From NCBI GenBank assembly GCA_002402905.1, contig DHGT01000069.1, forward strand, positions 1-25,824: DNA of 25,824 bases, written 5' to 3'. This DNA is from Desulfatitalea sp. UBA4791. GTDB lineage: Bacteria > Desulfobacterota > Desulfobacteria > Desulfobacterales > Desulfosarcinaceae. The position numbers and the translations under genes are program-made. This document shows positions 15,867-23,682 of this stretch, in pieces. Position 1 is the stretch's first letter. Each line of letters starts with the position of its first letter. Below the pieces are notes generated by a model. That model saw only the letters and a list, made by a program, of their open reading frames with translations, ran no database searches and was not told the DNA's origin.

Positions 15867-16546
15867 GCCGTTCGAACGACTATCGACAGATTCTGCGCCA
15901 GAACACCCGCAGCGCCTGGGCCTGGGCATTGCTTTCGGCCATGGGGTTGAATCTGGCGCTCTTCATGCTGATGCCCCATCTGCTGCACTCGGCGCAGCCC
16001 AAGCCCACGTTCGAAACGCTGCTGCCCCAGATCCAGGTGGTACGGCTCAAGCGTCCTGAAAGCCCCGTTTCGTGCGAGGCACCTCGCCTCCCCGATGTAA
16101 AACAGCAGCAGCCGGCACCGCAACCCGACCTGAACAGCGCCGCCCTGCAGCGGCCGGTGTGGCCCTTTGAAATCAACGCCCGTCTGCCTGGCGGTCCGGA
16201 CACCATCGCCCTGCCGCCATTGGAGACCAACCTAAAGGCGCTGGGCATCGGCGATCCATTCGGCGTGGGCGACCTGGACCAGCCCCTGATCACCCTGACG
16301 CGCATGCCCCCGATCTACCCCCTGGGCGCCAAACGCCGGGGCATCGAGGGATCGGTGACGGTGCGCTTCATCGTCAACGAACAAGGATCGGTGGAAAAGA
16401 CCACCATCATCGAAGCCCAGCCGCCCGACACCTTCGAAGAGGCGGTGCTGCGCTGCGTTTCCGGATGGCGGTTTCAACCTGGAACGGTGGATGGACAGCC
16501 GGTCCGCGTGTGGGCCGAAACCACTATCCACTTCACACTGGATTAA
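15863..16546 (+). CDS. tonB2: TonB-family energy transducer (TonB2)
   Basis: This 227-residue protein links the inner-membrane ExbB/ExbD motor to outer-membrane receptors. It has a short cytoplasmic N-terminus, one transmembrane helix at about 19-40, a proline-containing periplasmic spacer (about 45-140) and the C-terminal TonB domain (about 145-227). That domain contains the PPIYPLGAKRRGIEGSVTVRF-like core and the GWRFQPGTVDGQPV end. The spacer is short and only moderately proline-rich, as in the TonB2 type and unlike enterobacterial TonB. It is the likely partner of the receptor encoded at 18812. Confidence 0.92.
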   Translation: MSRSNDYRQILRQNTRSAWAWALLSAMGLNLALFMLMPHLLHSAQPKPTFETLLPQIQVVRLKRPESPVSCEAPRLPDVKQQQPAPQPDLNSAALQRPVWPFEINARLPGGPDTIALPPLETNLKALGIGDPFGVGDLDQPLITLTRMPPIYPLGAKRRGIEGSVTVRFIVNEQGSVEKTTIIEAQPPDTFEEAVLRCVSGWRFQPGTVDGQPVRVWAETTIHFTLD

Positions 16547-16550
16547 AGCC

Positions 16551-17915
16551 ATGAAAAGTCTTTGCCAATTTTCTATCCATCCTTTCATCGGCCGATGCAT
16601 CGCAACGGCGCTGACCGGCCTGGTGCTCCTGACGCTTCCCGGGATGGCCGCCGGAGCCGGACAAGATGCAAAAGAGCTGCCGGCTGCCGTGCGATGGGTG
16701 CTCAATGATGTGGGGCGCCTGATCGATCAGAAAAATTATGATGGCGCGGTTCAACGGCTGACCGAATTCCAGGCCAAGGGCGGCACTGTGCCGCAACATA
16801 CCGCGGACGACGATGTTCACCACCACCCCATGGTCTATTTCGCGCTGGGCAACTGCCGTCTCTATCAGGAGCGCTACGACCAGGCCGAAGCCGCGCTGTC
16901 CCAGGCGGTCCGGCGTCAACCCGATCTCACCGCCGCCTGGCTCAACCTGGCCAAGGCCTGCTACGAACAGGGCAAGCATGCCGTGGCGGCGGACCATTTC
17001 CGCGAAGCCTACGACCGCTCCGCCGAAAAACAGCCCGAACACCTCTACTACAGTGCTGCCGCCGACCTGATGGCCAAGAAGTATAAAAAGGCAATCCGTA
17101 CGTTCGAGAAGCTTTTTGAACGCCATCCCGGGCAGATCCAGATGGCATGGAAAGCCCACTGGGTGCACGCCCTGCTCGCCGACGGCCAGGCGAAGCGGGC
17201 CTTGCCCCACATCGAAGCGTTGATCGCCGGGCACACCGGTGAAGAGCGCGTCCGCTGGCAGGAGGTCCTGCTCTATCAATATGTTCAGCTTAAAATGACC
17301 GCCAAGGCCCGCAGCTATGCCCGCGCGCTCACCCGGGAGACGCCTGCCGAGCCGCGCTGGTGGAAGTTGTCCGCCCAGCTCGATCTGAGCGATGGCGCCT
17401 ATGCCGATGCCCTGGCGGCCATGACGATCTATGGATACCTCACCCCCTTGTCGGCAGAAGAACAAAAGCTATGGGCCGACCTGAGCCTCCAATTGGGCAT
17501 TCCCGGCCAGGCGGCGCCGGTTTATGAAAAGATGCTGACCTCGGCCGCCGATGCCCAGGGCATGAAGCAGATGCTCAAGAACCTGGTCACGGCCTACCGC
17601 CGACTGGGGCGGCCCGAAGCCGCCCTGGCCCAATTGGACCGCGCGCCTGACCTGGGAAAGGACCCGGAACTGCTCATGCTCAGGGCCGACCTGCTCTATG
17701 AACAAAAGCGGTATGACGAAGCATCAGCGGCTTACCTGCGCGCGGCCCGCGAGGACCACGCCCGGGCCGGAAACGCCTGGCTCATGGCCGGGTATGCCGC
17801 GTGGCAGGCAAACGACATCAATGCCAGCCGCCAGGCTTTCGCACGGGCCGCCGATTTCAAACCCCATCGCCAAAAGGCCTTGCTGGCCATGCGGCAACTA
17901 CCAAAAGTCAATTAG
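16551..17915 (+). CDS. exported TPR protein of the TonB2 cluster
   Basis: This 454-residue protein has a signal peptide (about 1-36, ending AAGA) followed almost wholly by tetratricopeptide-type helical repeats. The clearest repeat units are ALGNCRLYQERYDQAEAALS near 102-121 and further A-x-L-Y-x-x-x-R-Y-x-x-A patterns in the C-terminal third. The start at 16551 lies 4 bases after the tonB stop. An upstream in-frame start at 16491 would overlap tonB and lack a signal peptide, so it is rejected. A TPR gene in this position is usual in TonB2-type clusters, where it probably acts as a periplasmic scaffold. Its exact partner is unknown. Confidence 0.87.
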   Translation: MKSLCQFSIHPFIGRCIATALTGLVLLTLPGMAAGAGQDAKELPAAVRWVLNDVGRLIDQKNYDGAVQRLTEFQAKGGTVPQHTADDDVHHHPMVYFALGNCRLYQERYDQAEAALSQAVRRQPDLTAAWLNLAKACYEQGKHAVAADHFREAYDRSAEKQPEHLYYSAAADLMAKKYKKAIRTFEKLFERHPGQIQMAWKAHWVHALLADGQAKRALPHIEALIAGHTGEERVRWQEVLLYQYVQLKMTAKARSYARALTRETPAEPRWWKLSAQLDLSDGAYADALAAMTIYGYLTPLSAEEQKLWADLSLQLGIPGQAAPVYEKMLTSAADAQGMKQMLKNLVTAYRRLGRPEAALAQLDRAPDLGKDPELLMLRADLLYEQKRYDEASAAYLRAAREDHARAGNAWLMAGYAAWQANDINASRQAFARAADFKPHRQKALLAMRQLPKVN

Positions 17916-17922
17916 GCGGCCA

Positions 17923-18360
17923 ATGAACCTCACGTTGCACAAGCGCATCTGCGTCATCGACGGCCAGGGCGGCGGCATCGGGGCCACCCTGATCAAATAT
18001 CTGAAAAGCGCCTACGGCGAAACCATCGAACTCATCGCCCTGGGCACCAACGCCATTGCCACGGCACAGATGCTCAAGGCCGGCGCCAACCGCGGCGCCT
18101 CCGGGGAGAATGCCATATGCCACACCGTGCCCCTGACAGACTGCATCGTCGGCCCCATCGCCATCACTTGGGCCAACGCCATGCTCGGCGAGGTGACCCC
18201 GCGCATGGCCGAAGCCGTCACGTCCTGCCCGGCCCTTAAAATCCTGTTGCCGCTCTCCCAGGAGCGGACCCGGATCGTCGGTATCGTCAATGAACCGCTG
18301 CCCCATTTCGTGCAGCGCCTGGTGGAAAAAGAGATCAAGGAGGTATGGAACCATGTGTGA
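17923..18360 (+). CDS. DUF3842 family protein
   Basis: This 145-residue, probably cytoplasmic protein of unknown function belongs to DUF3842, known from anaerobes including sulfate reducers and clostridia. The N-terminus has a strand followed by a glycine-rich loop, VIDGQGGGIG at 11-20, resembling a dinucleotide- or phosphate-binding turn. A second ALGTNAIAT segment follows, as in Rossmann-like folds. Two cysteines (C78 and C83 by my count) lie mid-protein and could bind a metal. The ATG at 17923 is 7 bases after the TPR stop. Its last codons overlap the start of the CooT gene (18353), so the two are translationally linked. That link suggests a shared role, perhaps in nickel handling, by inference. 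Confidence 0.8.
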   Translation: MNLTLHKRICVIDGQGGGIGATLIKYLKSAYGETIELIALGTNAIATAQMLKAGANRGASGENAICHTVPLTDCIVGPIAITWANAMLGEVTPRMAEAVTSCPALKILLPLSQERTRIVGIVNEPLPHFVQRLVEKEIKEVWNHV

Positions 18361-18550
18361 AGCCAATGTCTATCTGGACCGCAACGGATCGGAAGAGATG
18401 ATCCTGGAATCCGTGGATGTGATCGAACCGCAGGAGGACAACACCTTTCGGATGGTGACGATCTTCGGCGAACAGAAGATCATCCGGGGACGCCTCAAGG
18501 GCATGAACCTGGTGGATCACAAGATCGTTTTCATCCCCGAGGGGGATTAG
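18353..18550 (+). CDS. cooT: CooT-family nickel-binding protein
   Basis: This 65-residue cytoplasmic protein begins MCEANVYL, the hallmark of the CooT family. In that family a nickel ion is bound at a dimer interface through the cysteine at position 2, and CooT is implicated in nickel delivery to carbon monoxide dehydrogenase. The size and the strand-rich body match the family. The start at 18353 has AAGGAGG (18337-18343) 9 bases upstream and overlaps the DUF3842 stop by 8 bases. No carbon monoxide dehydrogenase gene is in the window, so it may act on another nickel enzyme. It is the clearest metal clue for the whole cluster. Confidence 0.88.
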   Translation: MCEANVYLDRNGSEEMILESVDVIEPQEDNTFRMVTIFGEQKIIRGRLKGMNLVDHKIVFIPEGD

Positions 18551-18622
18551 ATCTTGACGCTTCACGAATGACCCATTTGCCTGTTGTTTTACCGGCAACT
18601 GAGCGGACAGTAGAAAAAAGAT

Positions 18623-18664
18623 AAGGGCCGTCGCCTTCCGGCCAGGGATGCGGCGACGGCCCTT
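18623..18664 (+). terminator. GC-rich hairpin after cooT
   Basis: AAGGGCCGTCGCC (18623-18635) pairs perfectly with GGCGACGGCCCTT (18652-18664) around a 16-base loop, following an A-rich stretch. No T-run follows on the plus strand. It probably ends the TonB2-cooT transcript or reduces read-through into the receptor gene. A GGTGAAACTCC string directly after it vaguely recalls a cobalamin-riboswitch element, but the rest of that consensus is absent. Confidence 0.55.
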
Positions 18665-18811
18665 GGGGTGAAACTCCCGGTTCAGGGGGGCTTCGACATG
18701 CAAACTTAGCATCGACGAATCCCCGCCGTCAATCGCGGCAACTCATGAATCCGGACGCGCCCACCCATCGCATTGAATTGGCAACTGAAACGATGAAGGA
18801 GGGAACTGGTT

Positions 18812-20908
18812 ATGAAACGGATGGGGTTGGTTTTATTGGCAGTCGCCGGGATGCTCCTGGTTTGCGGCAGCGGCGCAGCGGAAACGGGAACGCCTGCGGA
18901 CAAGGTGGAACGCCTCGAGGATGTGGAGGTCAAGGAAAAGGCCGGGGCACCTGGGTTAACCACGACCCCGGGTAGAACCGTCATCGAACTGGACGAATAC
19001 GCTACCATGGCACCTCCCGGCAGCATCGTGGATGTGCTCAAAACCCATGCCATTGTGGATTTCCGGGGGGATTCCGATTTCGATCCCGGGGTCGACAGCA
19101 TCTATGTACGCGGGTTTGACGCCACGCGCTTCGTCACGGCCATCGACGACCTGACGCTCCTTAAGACCGGCGGCCGCAAGTCGTCCAATATCGTGGACTA
19201 CGCCACCCTGCCGGCCTTTTTAATCGACAAGGTCGAAGTGCTGCCCGGGCCCCACTCGGCCCGCTTCGACAGCAAGGCCATTGGCGGGGTGATCAATTTC
19301 GTCACCCGGCAACCCAAGCGCCAGGAAAGCGCGAAACCCAACCTTAAATTCAGCACCAGCTATGGATCCTATGATAGTTGGAACAACAATGTCTCCATGA
19401 ACGGTGCCATCAGTGCGTTCGTCTATGATTTCGGCTATCAGTACACCCACACCGACGGCTATCTTCGCAACAGCGAAACAGAAAACCAAACGGTGTTCAG
19501 CCGCATCGGCTTCGTTCTGCCTGGGGACGGCTTCCTCGCTTTTAGCACGTCCTATGCCGATACCAATCGCGATGAACCGGTCAGAAACCCCGCCCAAAAC
19601 GGCTCGGATTACGATTCGGACTACCCGAGCACTGACAGCGGGGCCTTCGACCCCTACGCCAAACCCACCTGGGACAGTCAATCCACCGCCTTGCGCCTCA
19701 ACTACGAACAGTCGTTGCCCATCATCGGCCGCCTGAAAATCGGGGCCTACAAAACCCACGATTTCCGCGATCGCTCGTACTATGCCAGCGAAACGGACAC
19801 GACCCGCAGCGATATGGAAACCGACTGGTGGGCGCAAGGCGGCAAGATCCAGGATGAGATCCGCTGGTCCGCCAACCACCAGACCACCGTGGGGTTTGAC
19901 ATCGCCCGGCTCTATGATGACGGCATCGACGACCATAAGGGAGAACGCACCAAAAAGCGGGGCACCTTCATCGAGCACAAATGGGGCATTCTGCCTTCCG
20001 TGGACATCAGCGCCGGGCTGCGCTATGAGGATGTGCGCATCTGGGTGACCAATTTCGGCGTCATTCCCAACCGGGAGGATGTCATCAAACGCCGTTGGAA
20101 CGAGCTGGTCCCCAAGTCCTTTACCACCTGGCGCATGGACGGCGTGGCCCCCTGGCTGCGGGACACCGCGCTGTCGCTGGGCGTCAGCAAAATCTGGCGC
20201 GCACCCGACTACCACGGCGACTACAATCCCCAGGGGCGGCCGGCCGGTGCCTGGCTGGAGGACGAACACGGCATCGGTTACGACCTGGTGCTCGACCGCA
20301 GGCTCTGGCGGGATATCTCGTTTCAAATCAACTACGCCTTTTACGACATCAAGGACTTTATCGCCAGCAACAGCGCCTATGCCAACTACTCGGGGCCCGG
20401 TGCCGGCAACCTGAGATACAGCGACTATAAAATCAACCTGGAACGCGTGCACCGCCATGGCGTGGATGTCACCCTCGGTGGCCATCTCACCGACGCTCTT
20501 TCCTTCAGGCTGACCTACGCCTGGCAGCAGTTCTATAACCGGGGGGATGAACCGGCCGGTGAAACCGCGCTGCATCAACGCGCCGAGAACCGCATTTTGG
20601 CCAGCCTGCGCTACGCCCTGTTCGAGCGGACCACCTTGATGCTGGACTACTACTACCAGGACAAGGAGATCACTGAAGTCTCCGAGGAAATTTCTCCCGA
20701 TGTATGGTTTTTCACCGAAGTGGAGAATCCATCATACAGCGTGTTCGACTTCGGAATTCAACAGCAGTTGTTCAAACAGATTGGATTCTTCGAAAACGGC
20801 ACGGCCAAAGTATGGGTCAAGAATATCTTCGACGAAGATTACTACAACTCCTCCGGGCATCCCGGAACGGACCGCACCTTTGGTATCAGCTTTCAATTTG
20901 GGATTTAG
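18812..20908 (+). CDS. TonB-dependent outer-membrane receptor
   Basis: This 698-residue outer-membrane beta-barrel receptor imports a bound ligand using TonB. A signal peptide covers about 1-23. A plausible TonB box (EDVEVK, 36-41) precedes the plug domain, which shows VDSIYVRGFD and the KVEVLPGPHSARFDSKAIGGVINFVT-type motif at about 140-165 (only part quoted). The remainder has alternating amphipathic strands and a terminal aromatic-rich strand ending in I after F, as barrel proteins do. The start follows AAGGAGGG with 8 bases spacing. The ligand is not evident from sequence. Its place between nickel-type genes and an exported tetrapyrrole-methylase protein suggests a nickel or cobalt chelate or a corrinoid. 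A BtuB-like short size is compatible. Confidence 0.92.
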   Translation: MKRMGLVLLAVAGMLLVCGSGAAETGTPADKVERLEDVEVKEKAGAPGLTTTPGRTVIELDEYATMAPPGSIVDVLKTHAIVDFRGDSDFDPGVDSIYVRGFDATRFVTAIDDLTLLKTGGRKSSNIVDYATLPAFLIDKVEVLPGPHSARFDSKAIGGVINFVTRQPKRQESAKPNLKFSTSYGSYDSWNNNVSMNGAISAFVYDFGYQYTHTDGYLRNSETENQTVFSRIGFVLPGDGFLAFSTSYADTNRDEPVRNPAQNGSDYDSDYPSTDSGAFDPYAKPTWDSQSTALRLNYEQSLPIIGRLKIGAYKTHDFRDRSYYASETDTTRSDMETDWWAQGGKIQDEIRWSANHQTTVGFDIARLYDDGIDDHKGERTKKRGTFIEHKWGILPSVDISAGLRYEDVRIWVTNFGVIPNREDVIKRRWNELVPKSFTTWRMDGVAPWLRDTALSLGVSKIWRAPDYHGDYNPQGRPAGAWLEDEHGIGYDLVLDRRLWRDISFQINYAFYDIKDFIASNSAYANYSGPGAGNLRYSDYKINLERVHRHGVDVTLGGHLTDALSFRLTYAWQQFYNRGDEPAGETALHQRAENRILASLRYALFERTTLMLDYYYQDKEITEVSEEISPDVWFFTEVENPSYSVFDFGIQQQLFKQIGFFENGTAKVWVKNIFDEDYYNSSGHPGTDRTFGISFQFGI

Positions 20909-20991
20909 AATTATTACAATAGCCGCCTGAAAAACTACGATAGAAGGGCGATAAAGAAACAATATTTTCCAACCAACAGGAGACAAATTCT

Positions 20992-22665
20992 ATGCAGTGC
21001 ACCAAGTTATGGAAGATCAGGAATTTTTTAATCCTATTGGCCTTAATCTGGGCCAGCATCGCCGGCTGCGCCGGTCCGAGGCCGTCAGAAGCCACATCAA
21101 GTCATGATGCATCCGGCAGCTACACCCTCGTCAGCATCGGCCCCGGCGACGCCGACCTGCTCACCGTACGCGCCGTGGAGGCCATCCAGCGGGCCGACCT
21201 GGTCTTTTGCAACCCCAAGACCCGGGAGAAGCTGTCGTCCGTCGTCGATTTCACTGGCAAGCAGGTGGAGGACGGCTACGGTGTGCTGTTCCGGTTCTAC
21301 GGCCGCGACTGCCGCCGGGTGCCTGAAGCGGAGCGGACCTGGCACGGCCGGACCTGCGAAGAATTTCACCGCAAACAGGCGGAATTTATCACCATGGTGC
21401 AGGCCGCGGTCCAATCCGGCCGTCACGTGGTGATGCTCAGCAGCGGCGACCCGACCATTTATGGCCCGGACCTGTGGAGCATCAAGGCGCTCAAGGATCT
21501 CAACCCCACTGTGATCCCCGGCATCAGCTCGCTCAACGCGGCCAATGCCGTGCTCAAGGCCGGCCTGGGCGAAGTGATCATCACGGCCCCCTTTGACCGC
21601 GAAAGCCGCGCGGACACCATCGAACGGCTGGCCGTCCACGAACGGGCCACCATGGTCATCTTCATGCCCCGGGATATGCCCGGACTGCTCAAACGTCTCG
21701 CCGCGGCCTACCCGGCCGACACCCCCGTGGCCGTGGTCAGTCGAGCCGGCCATGTCGGTCAGGAAAGCGCCGTCATGGGTACGGTGGCCAATATCGGCGA
21801 CCGGGTGAAGGATCTGGACGTGCAGCTCTCCCTGGTCTACGTGGGTAAGGCCCTGGCGCAGGCCCGATTCAAACCCGGCGAAGCGCCCATGCCGTCCGGC
21901 ACGGGCAAGTTCTACCTGGTGGGCATGGGGCCCGGGGACGCCGACCTGGCCAGCCTGCGGGCCGTGCGGGTGATCGAAAAGGCCGATTTAATCTTTGCCA
22001 GCGACAAGTACCAGAAGCGTTACGCCTCACTGCTCAAAGGCAAAAAGGTGCTGGACGGCTATGGCCGGCTCTTTCCCTTCTACGGCAAGGAGTGTGCGAC
22101 GCTCACCCCGGCCGAACGGGCCAACGAGCGCATGAGCTGCGAGGCCTACCATCAAAAGCAGGCGGAATTCGAAACGCTGGTGCGCGACGCCGTGGCCCAG
22201 GGTCAGACCGTGGCCATGCTGGATACCGGAGATCCTCTGATTTACGGCCCCTGCTCCTGGTCGCTGACCGCCTTGCGCGACCTGCCCACCGAGGTGGTGC
22301 CCGGCCTGAGCTGCTTCAATGCGGCCAACGCGGCTCTGCAGGCCGGGGTGACCCAGGGTAAAAGCAGCCATTCGGTGCTGCTGGCCTCGGGCTGGTCCGT
22401 GGATGAAATGGCCGTGCACCAGAGCACCATGGTGCTCTTTACCATGCGCAAGGAGTTCAAGCATTTCGTCGACACCCTGTCCAGGCACTATCCCGCGCAA
22501 ACGCCGGTGGCCATCGTCTCCAAGGCCGGGTACGCCCAGGAAGAGCAGGTGACCCGCGGCACTTTGGGTACCATCCTGGCGCAAACGGGTGGGGACAAAA
22601 TCCCGTTCGAATATCTGTTGTACGTCGGCGATTTTCTGGCCGATGGCGGGCGGGTGGCGAATTAG
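20992..22665 (+). CDS. exported lipoprotein with two tandem tetrapyrrole-methylase (CbiF/CobM-like) domains
   Basis: This 557-residue protein has an N-terminal hydrophobic leader and a lipobox, I23-A-G-C26, with Ala after the cysteine (outer-membrane sorting expected). It then carries two copies of the tetrapyrrole methylase fold, about 262 residues apart. Copy 1 has GPGDADLL at 50-57, GDPTIYG at 152-158 and PGISS near 174. Copy 2 has GPGDADL at 313-319, GDPLIYG at 413-419 and a PGLS counterpart. The later TPVAVVSRAG and TPVAIVSKAG segments match the precorrin-4 methyltransferase type. Normal members are single-domain cytoplasmic enzymes using S-adenosylmethionine, a cofactor not expected in the periplasm. 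Each copy has a matched cysteine pair (C107/C122 and C368/C383). AGGAGA precedes the ATG. A role as a periplasmic tetrapyrrole or metal-chelate binding protein is likely but unproven. Confidence 0.85.
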   Translation: MQCTKLWKIRNFLILLALIWASIAGCAGPRPSEATSSHDASGSYTLVSIGPGDADLLTVRAVEAIQRADLVFCNPKTREKLSSVVDFTGKQVEDGYGVLFRFYGRDCRRVPEAERTWHGRTCEEFHRKQAEFITMVQAAVQSGRHVVMLSSGDPTIYGPDLWSIKALKDLNPTVIPGISSLNAANAVLKAGLGEVIITAPFDRESRADTIERLAVHERATMVIFMPRDMPGLLKRLAAAYPADTPVAVVSRAGHVGQESAVMGTVANIGDRVKDLDVQLSLVYVGKALAQARFKPGEAPMPSGTGKFYLVGMGPGDADLASLRAVRVIEKADLIFASDKYQKRYASLLKGKKVLDGYGRLFPFYGKECATLTPAERANERMSCEAYHQKQAEFETLVRDAVAQGQTVAMLDTGDPLIYGPCSWSLTALRDLPTEVVPGLSCFNAANAALQAGVTQGKSSHSVLLASGWSVDEMAVHQSTMVLFTMRKEFKHFVDTLSRHYPAQTPVAIVSKAGYAQEEQVTRGTLGTILAQTGGDKIPFEYLLYVGDFLADGGRVAN

Positions 22666-22674
22666 GAAAAAATA

Positions 22675-22720
22675 GTATGAAAGCAGGAAAGTCCGAAAGT
22701 ATGAAAGTTAAAGGTATGCT
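22675..22720. repeat. degenerate GAAAG octamer repeat
   Basis: TATGAAAG, CAGGAAAG, TCCGAAAG and TATGAAAG follow one another, then TTAAAG. It resembles the AT-rich heptamer repeats in the TonB2 operon in style but not in sequence. It lies between the methylase-like gene and the palindromic repeat. Confidence 0.5.
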
Positions 22721-22756
22721 GTCGATCGGATGATGAATTTGTAACAAACAGCAGGG

Positions 22757-22826
22757 CGTCATGCCGGCGAACGCCGGCATCCAGAAGATAAAGAAAATAG
22801 TGACCCCCGGCTTTGGCCGGGATGAC
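22757..22826. repeat. palindromic extragenic repeat (REP/MITE-like)
   Basis: ATGCCGGCG and CGCCGGCAT form one tight hairpin at about 22760-22779. CCCGGC and GCCGGG form a second near 22806-22820. The outer ends, GTCATGCCGGC and GGCCGGGATGAC, are also inverted relative to each other. This GTCATGCCGGC...GGGATGAC pattern is of a kind widely dispersed in bacterial genomes. Here it lies in the 189-base gap between the methylase-like gene and the DUF4198 gene, where it could also attenuate transcription. Confidence 0.75.
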
Positions 22827-22854
22827 AATTAGAAGATCACAGAAAGGGATCCTT

Positions 22855-23673
22855 GTGAAAAAGCCATTATTGTTTACCATTGCAACCATACTCCTGCTCG
22901 TATTTTCCATCCCCGCCGGCGCGCACATGCTCTGGCTCAACCCCATGGAATACTACCCGGCGGTAGGGTCCACGGTGGATATCGGCATCGGGTGGGGCCA
23001 CACGTATCCGGCCGAACGCACTGACCAGGAAGTCAAGGCGGACCGGGTGGAAGCGATCACGGCCATCGACCCCGACGGCCGCACGGTGCCGCTGGTCCAG
23101 GCCGCGGCCGACCGCTATCAATTGAAGATCGAAAAGGCGGGCGCCTATGTGGTGACGGCACGGATCAAGCCCGGGTTTTTCACCATGACCCCCGATGGGC
23201 GAAAGTGGGGAGACAAAAAAGAGATCGCCAATGCGGTCAACTGCACCAACTTTCACATCGAGGCCAAGGCGGTCCTGATCGCCGGCGGCGACGCCAAAAA
23301 CCTGGACGCTGGTTCGGATCAGGCCCTGACCTTGGTTCCCCTGACCGATCCGGGTGCCATCAAGGCCGGCGGGACATTCGCAGCGACGGTTCTGTATAAC
23401 AACCAACCCCTGGCCGACGCCCCTTTGAAAGCGGTCTATGCCGGTTTTGAACCAAAGAAAGAGGACGGTCACAAGACATCGGACAAGGGGCATAGCCATT
23501 CGGGCGGGCACTACCCCGTGGAGACCCGGACCGATGCCCAGGGCCGGGTGGAGATCAGTGTGGACCGGCCCGGCTACTGGCTCGTGATCCTCTCCCACAA
23601 GCCCGACTACCCGGACCGGGATATTTGCGACGAATATATGTACAACGTGACCTATACCCTGGAAGTGCGGTAA
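22855..23673 (+). CDS. NikK-like DUF4198 periplasmic protein
   Basis: This is a 272-residue exported protein. The GTG at 22855, with AAAGGGA upstream, is chosen because a signal peptide starts there (cleavage after AGA23). An earlier in-frame ATG at 22813 would lie in the palindromic repeat. The mature protein would begin with H24 (HMLWLNP), the typical start of DUF4198 proteins, where an exposed N-terminal histidine may bind metal. A histidine-rich loop (H206, H213, H215, H219) lies near residue 210. DUF4198 proteins were predicted as NikK, an accessory component of nickel ECF transporters, and some occur with TonB receptors. The gene is followed after 9 bases by the permease gene. Nickel or cobalt binding is inferred from family and histidines. 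Confidence 0.85.
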   Translation: MKKPLLFTIATILLLVFSIPAGAHMLWLNPMEYYPAVGSTVDIGIGWGHTYPAERTDQEVKADRVEAITAIDPDGRTVPLVQAAADRYQLKIEKAGAYVVTARIKPGFFTMTPDGRKWGDKKEIANAVNCTNFHIEAKAVLIAGGDAKNLDAGSDQALTLVPLTDPGAIKAGGTFAATVLYNNQPLADAPLKAVYAGFEPKKEDGHKTSDKGHSHSGGHYPVETRTDAQGRVEISVDRPGYWLVILSHKPDYPDRDICDEYMYNVTYTLEVR

Positions 23674-23682
23674 TCGGCGGCG

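Noticed and set aside
18664..18700. Cobalamin riboswitch core before the TonB receptor
   Set aside because: GGTGAAACTCC resembles one conserved piece, but the flanking CCCGCAACTGT-type sequence and B12 box are missing.
19220..20578. 452-codon minus-strand open frame inside the TonB receptor gene
   Set aside because: Low-complexity Gly/Val/Asp-rich translation without motifs, fully antisense to a well-supported receptor gene.
20992..22665. Ordinary cytoplasmic precorrin-4 methyltransferase of corrin biosynthesis
   Set aside because: The leader plus lipobox, the tandem duplication and the lack of neighbouring cob/cbi genes argue against a standard pathway enzyme.
22712..22760. CRISPR-like array around the GAAAG repeats and palindrome
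   Set aside because: Repeats are too short and contiguous, there are no regular spacers and no cas genes.
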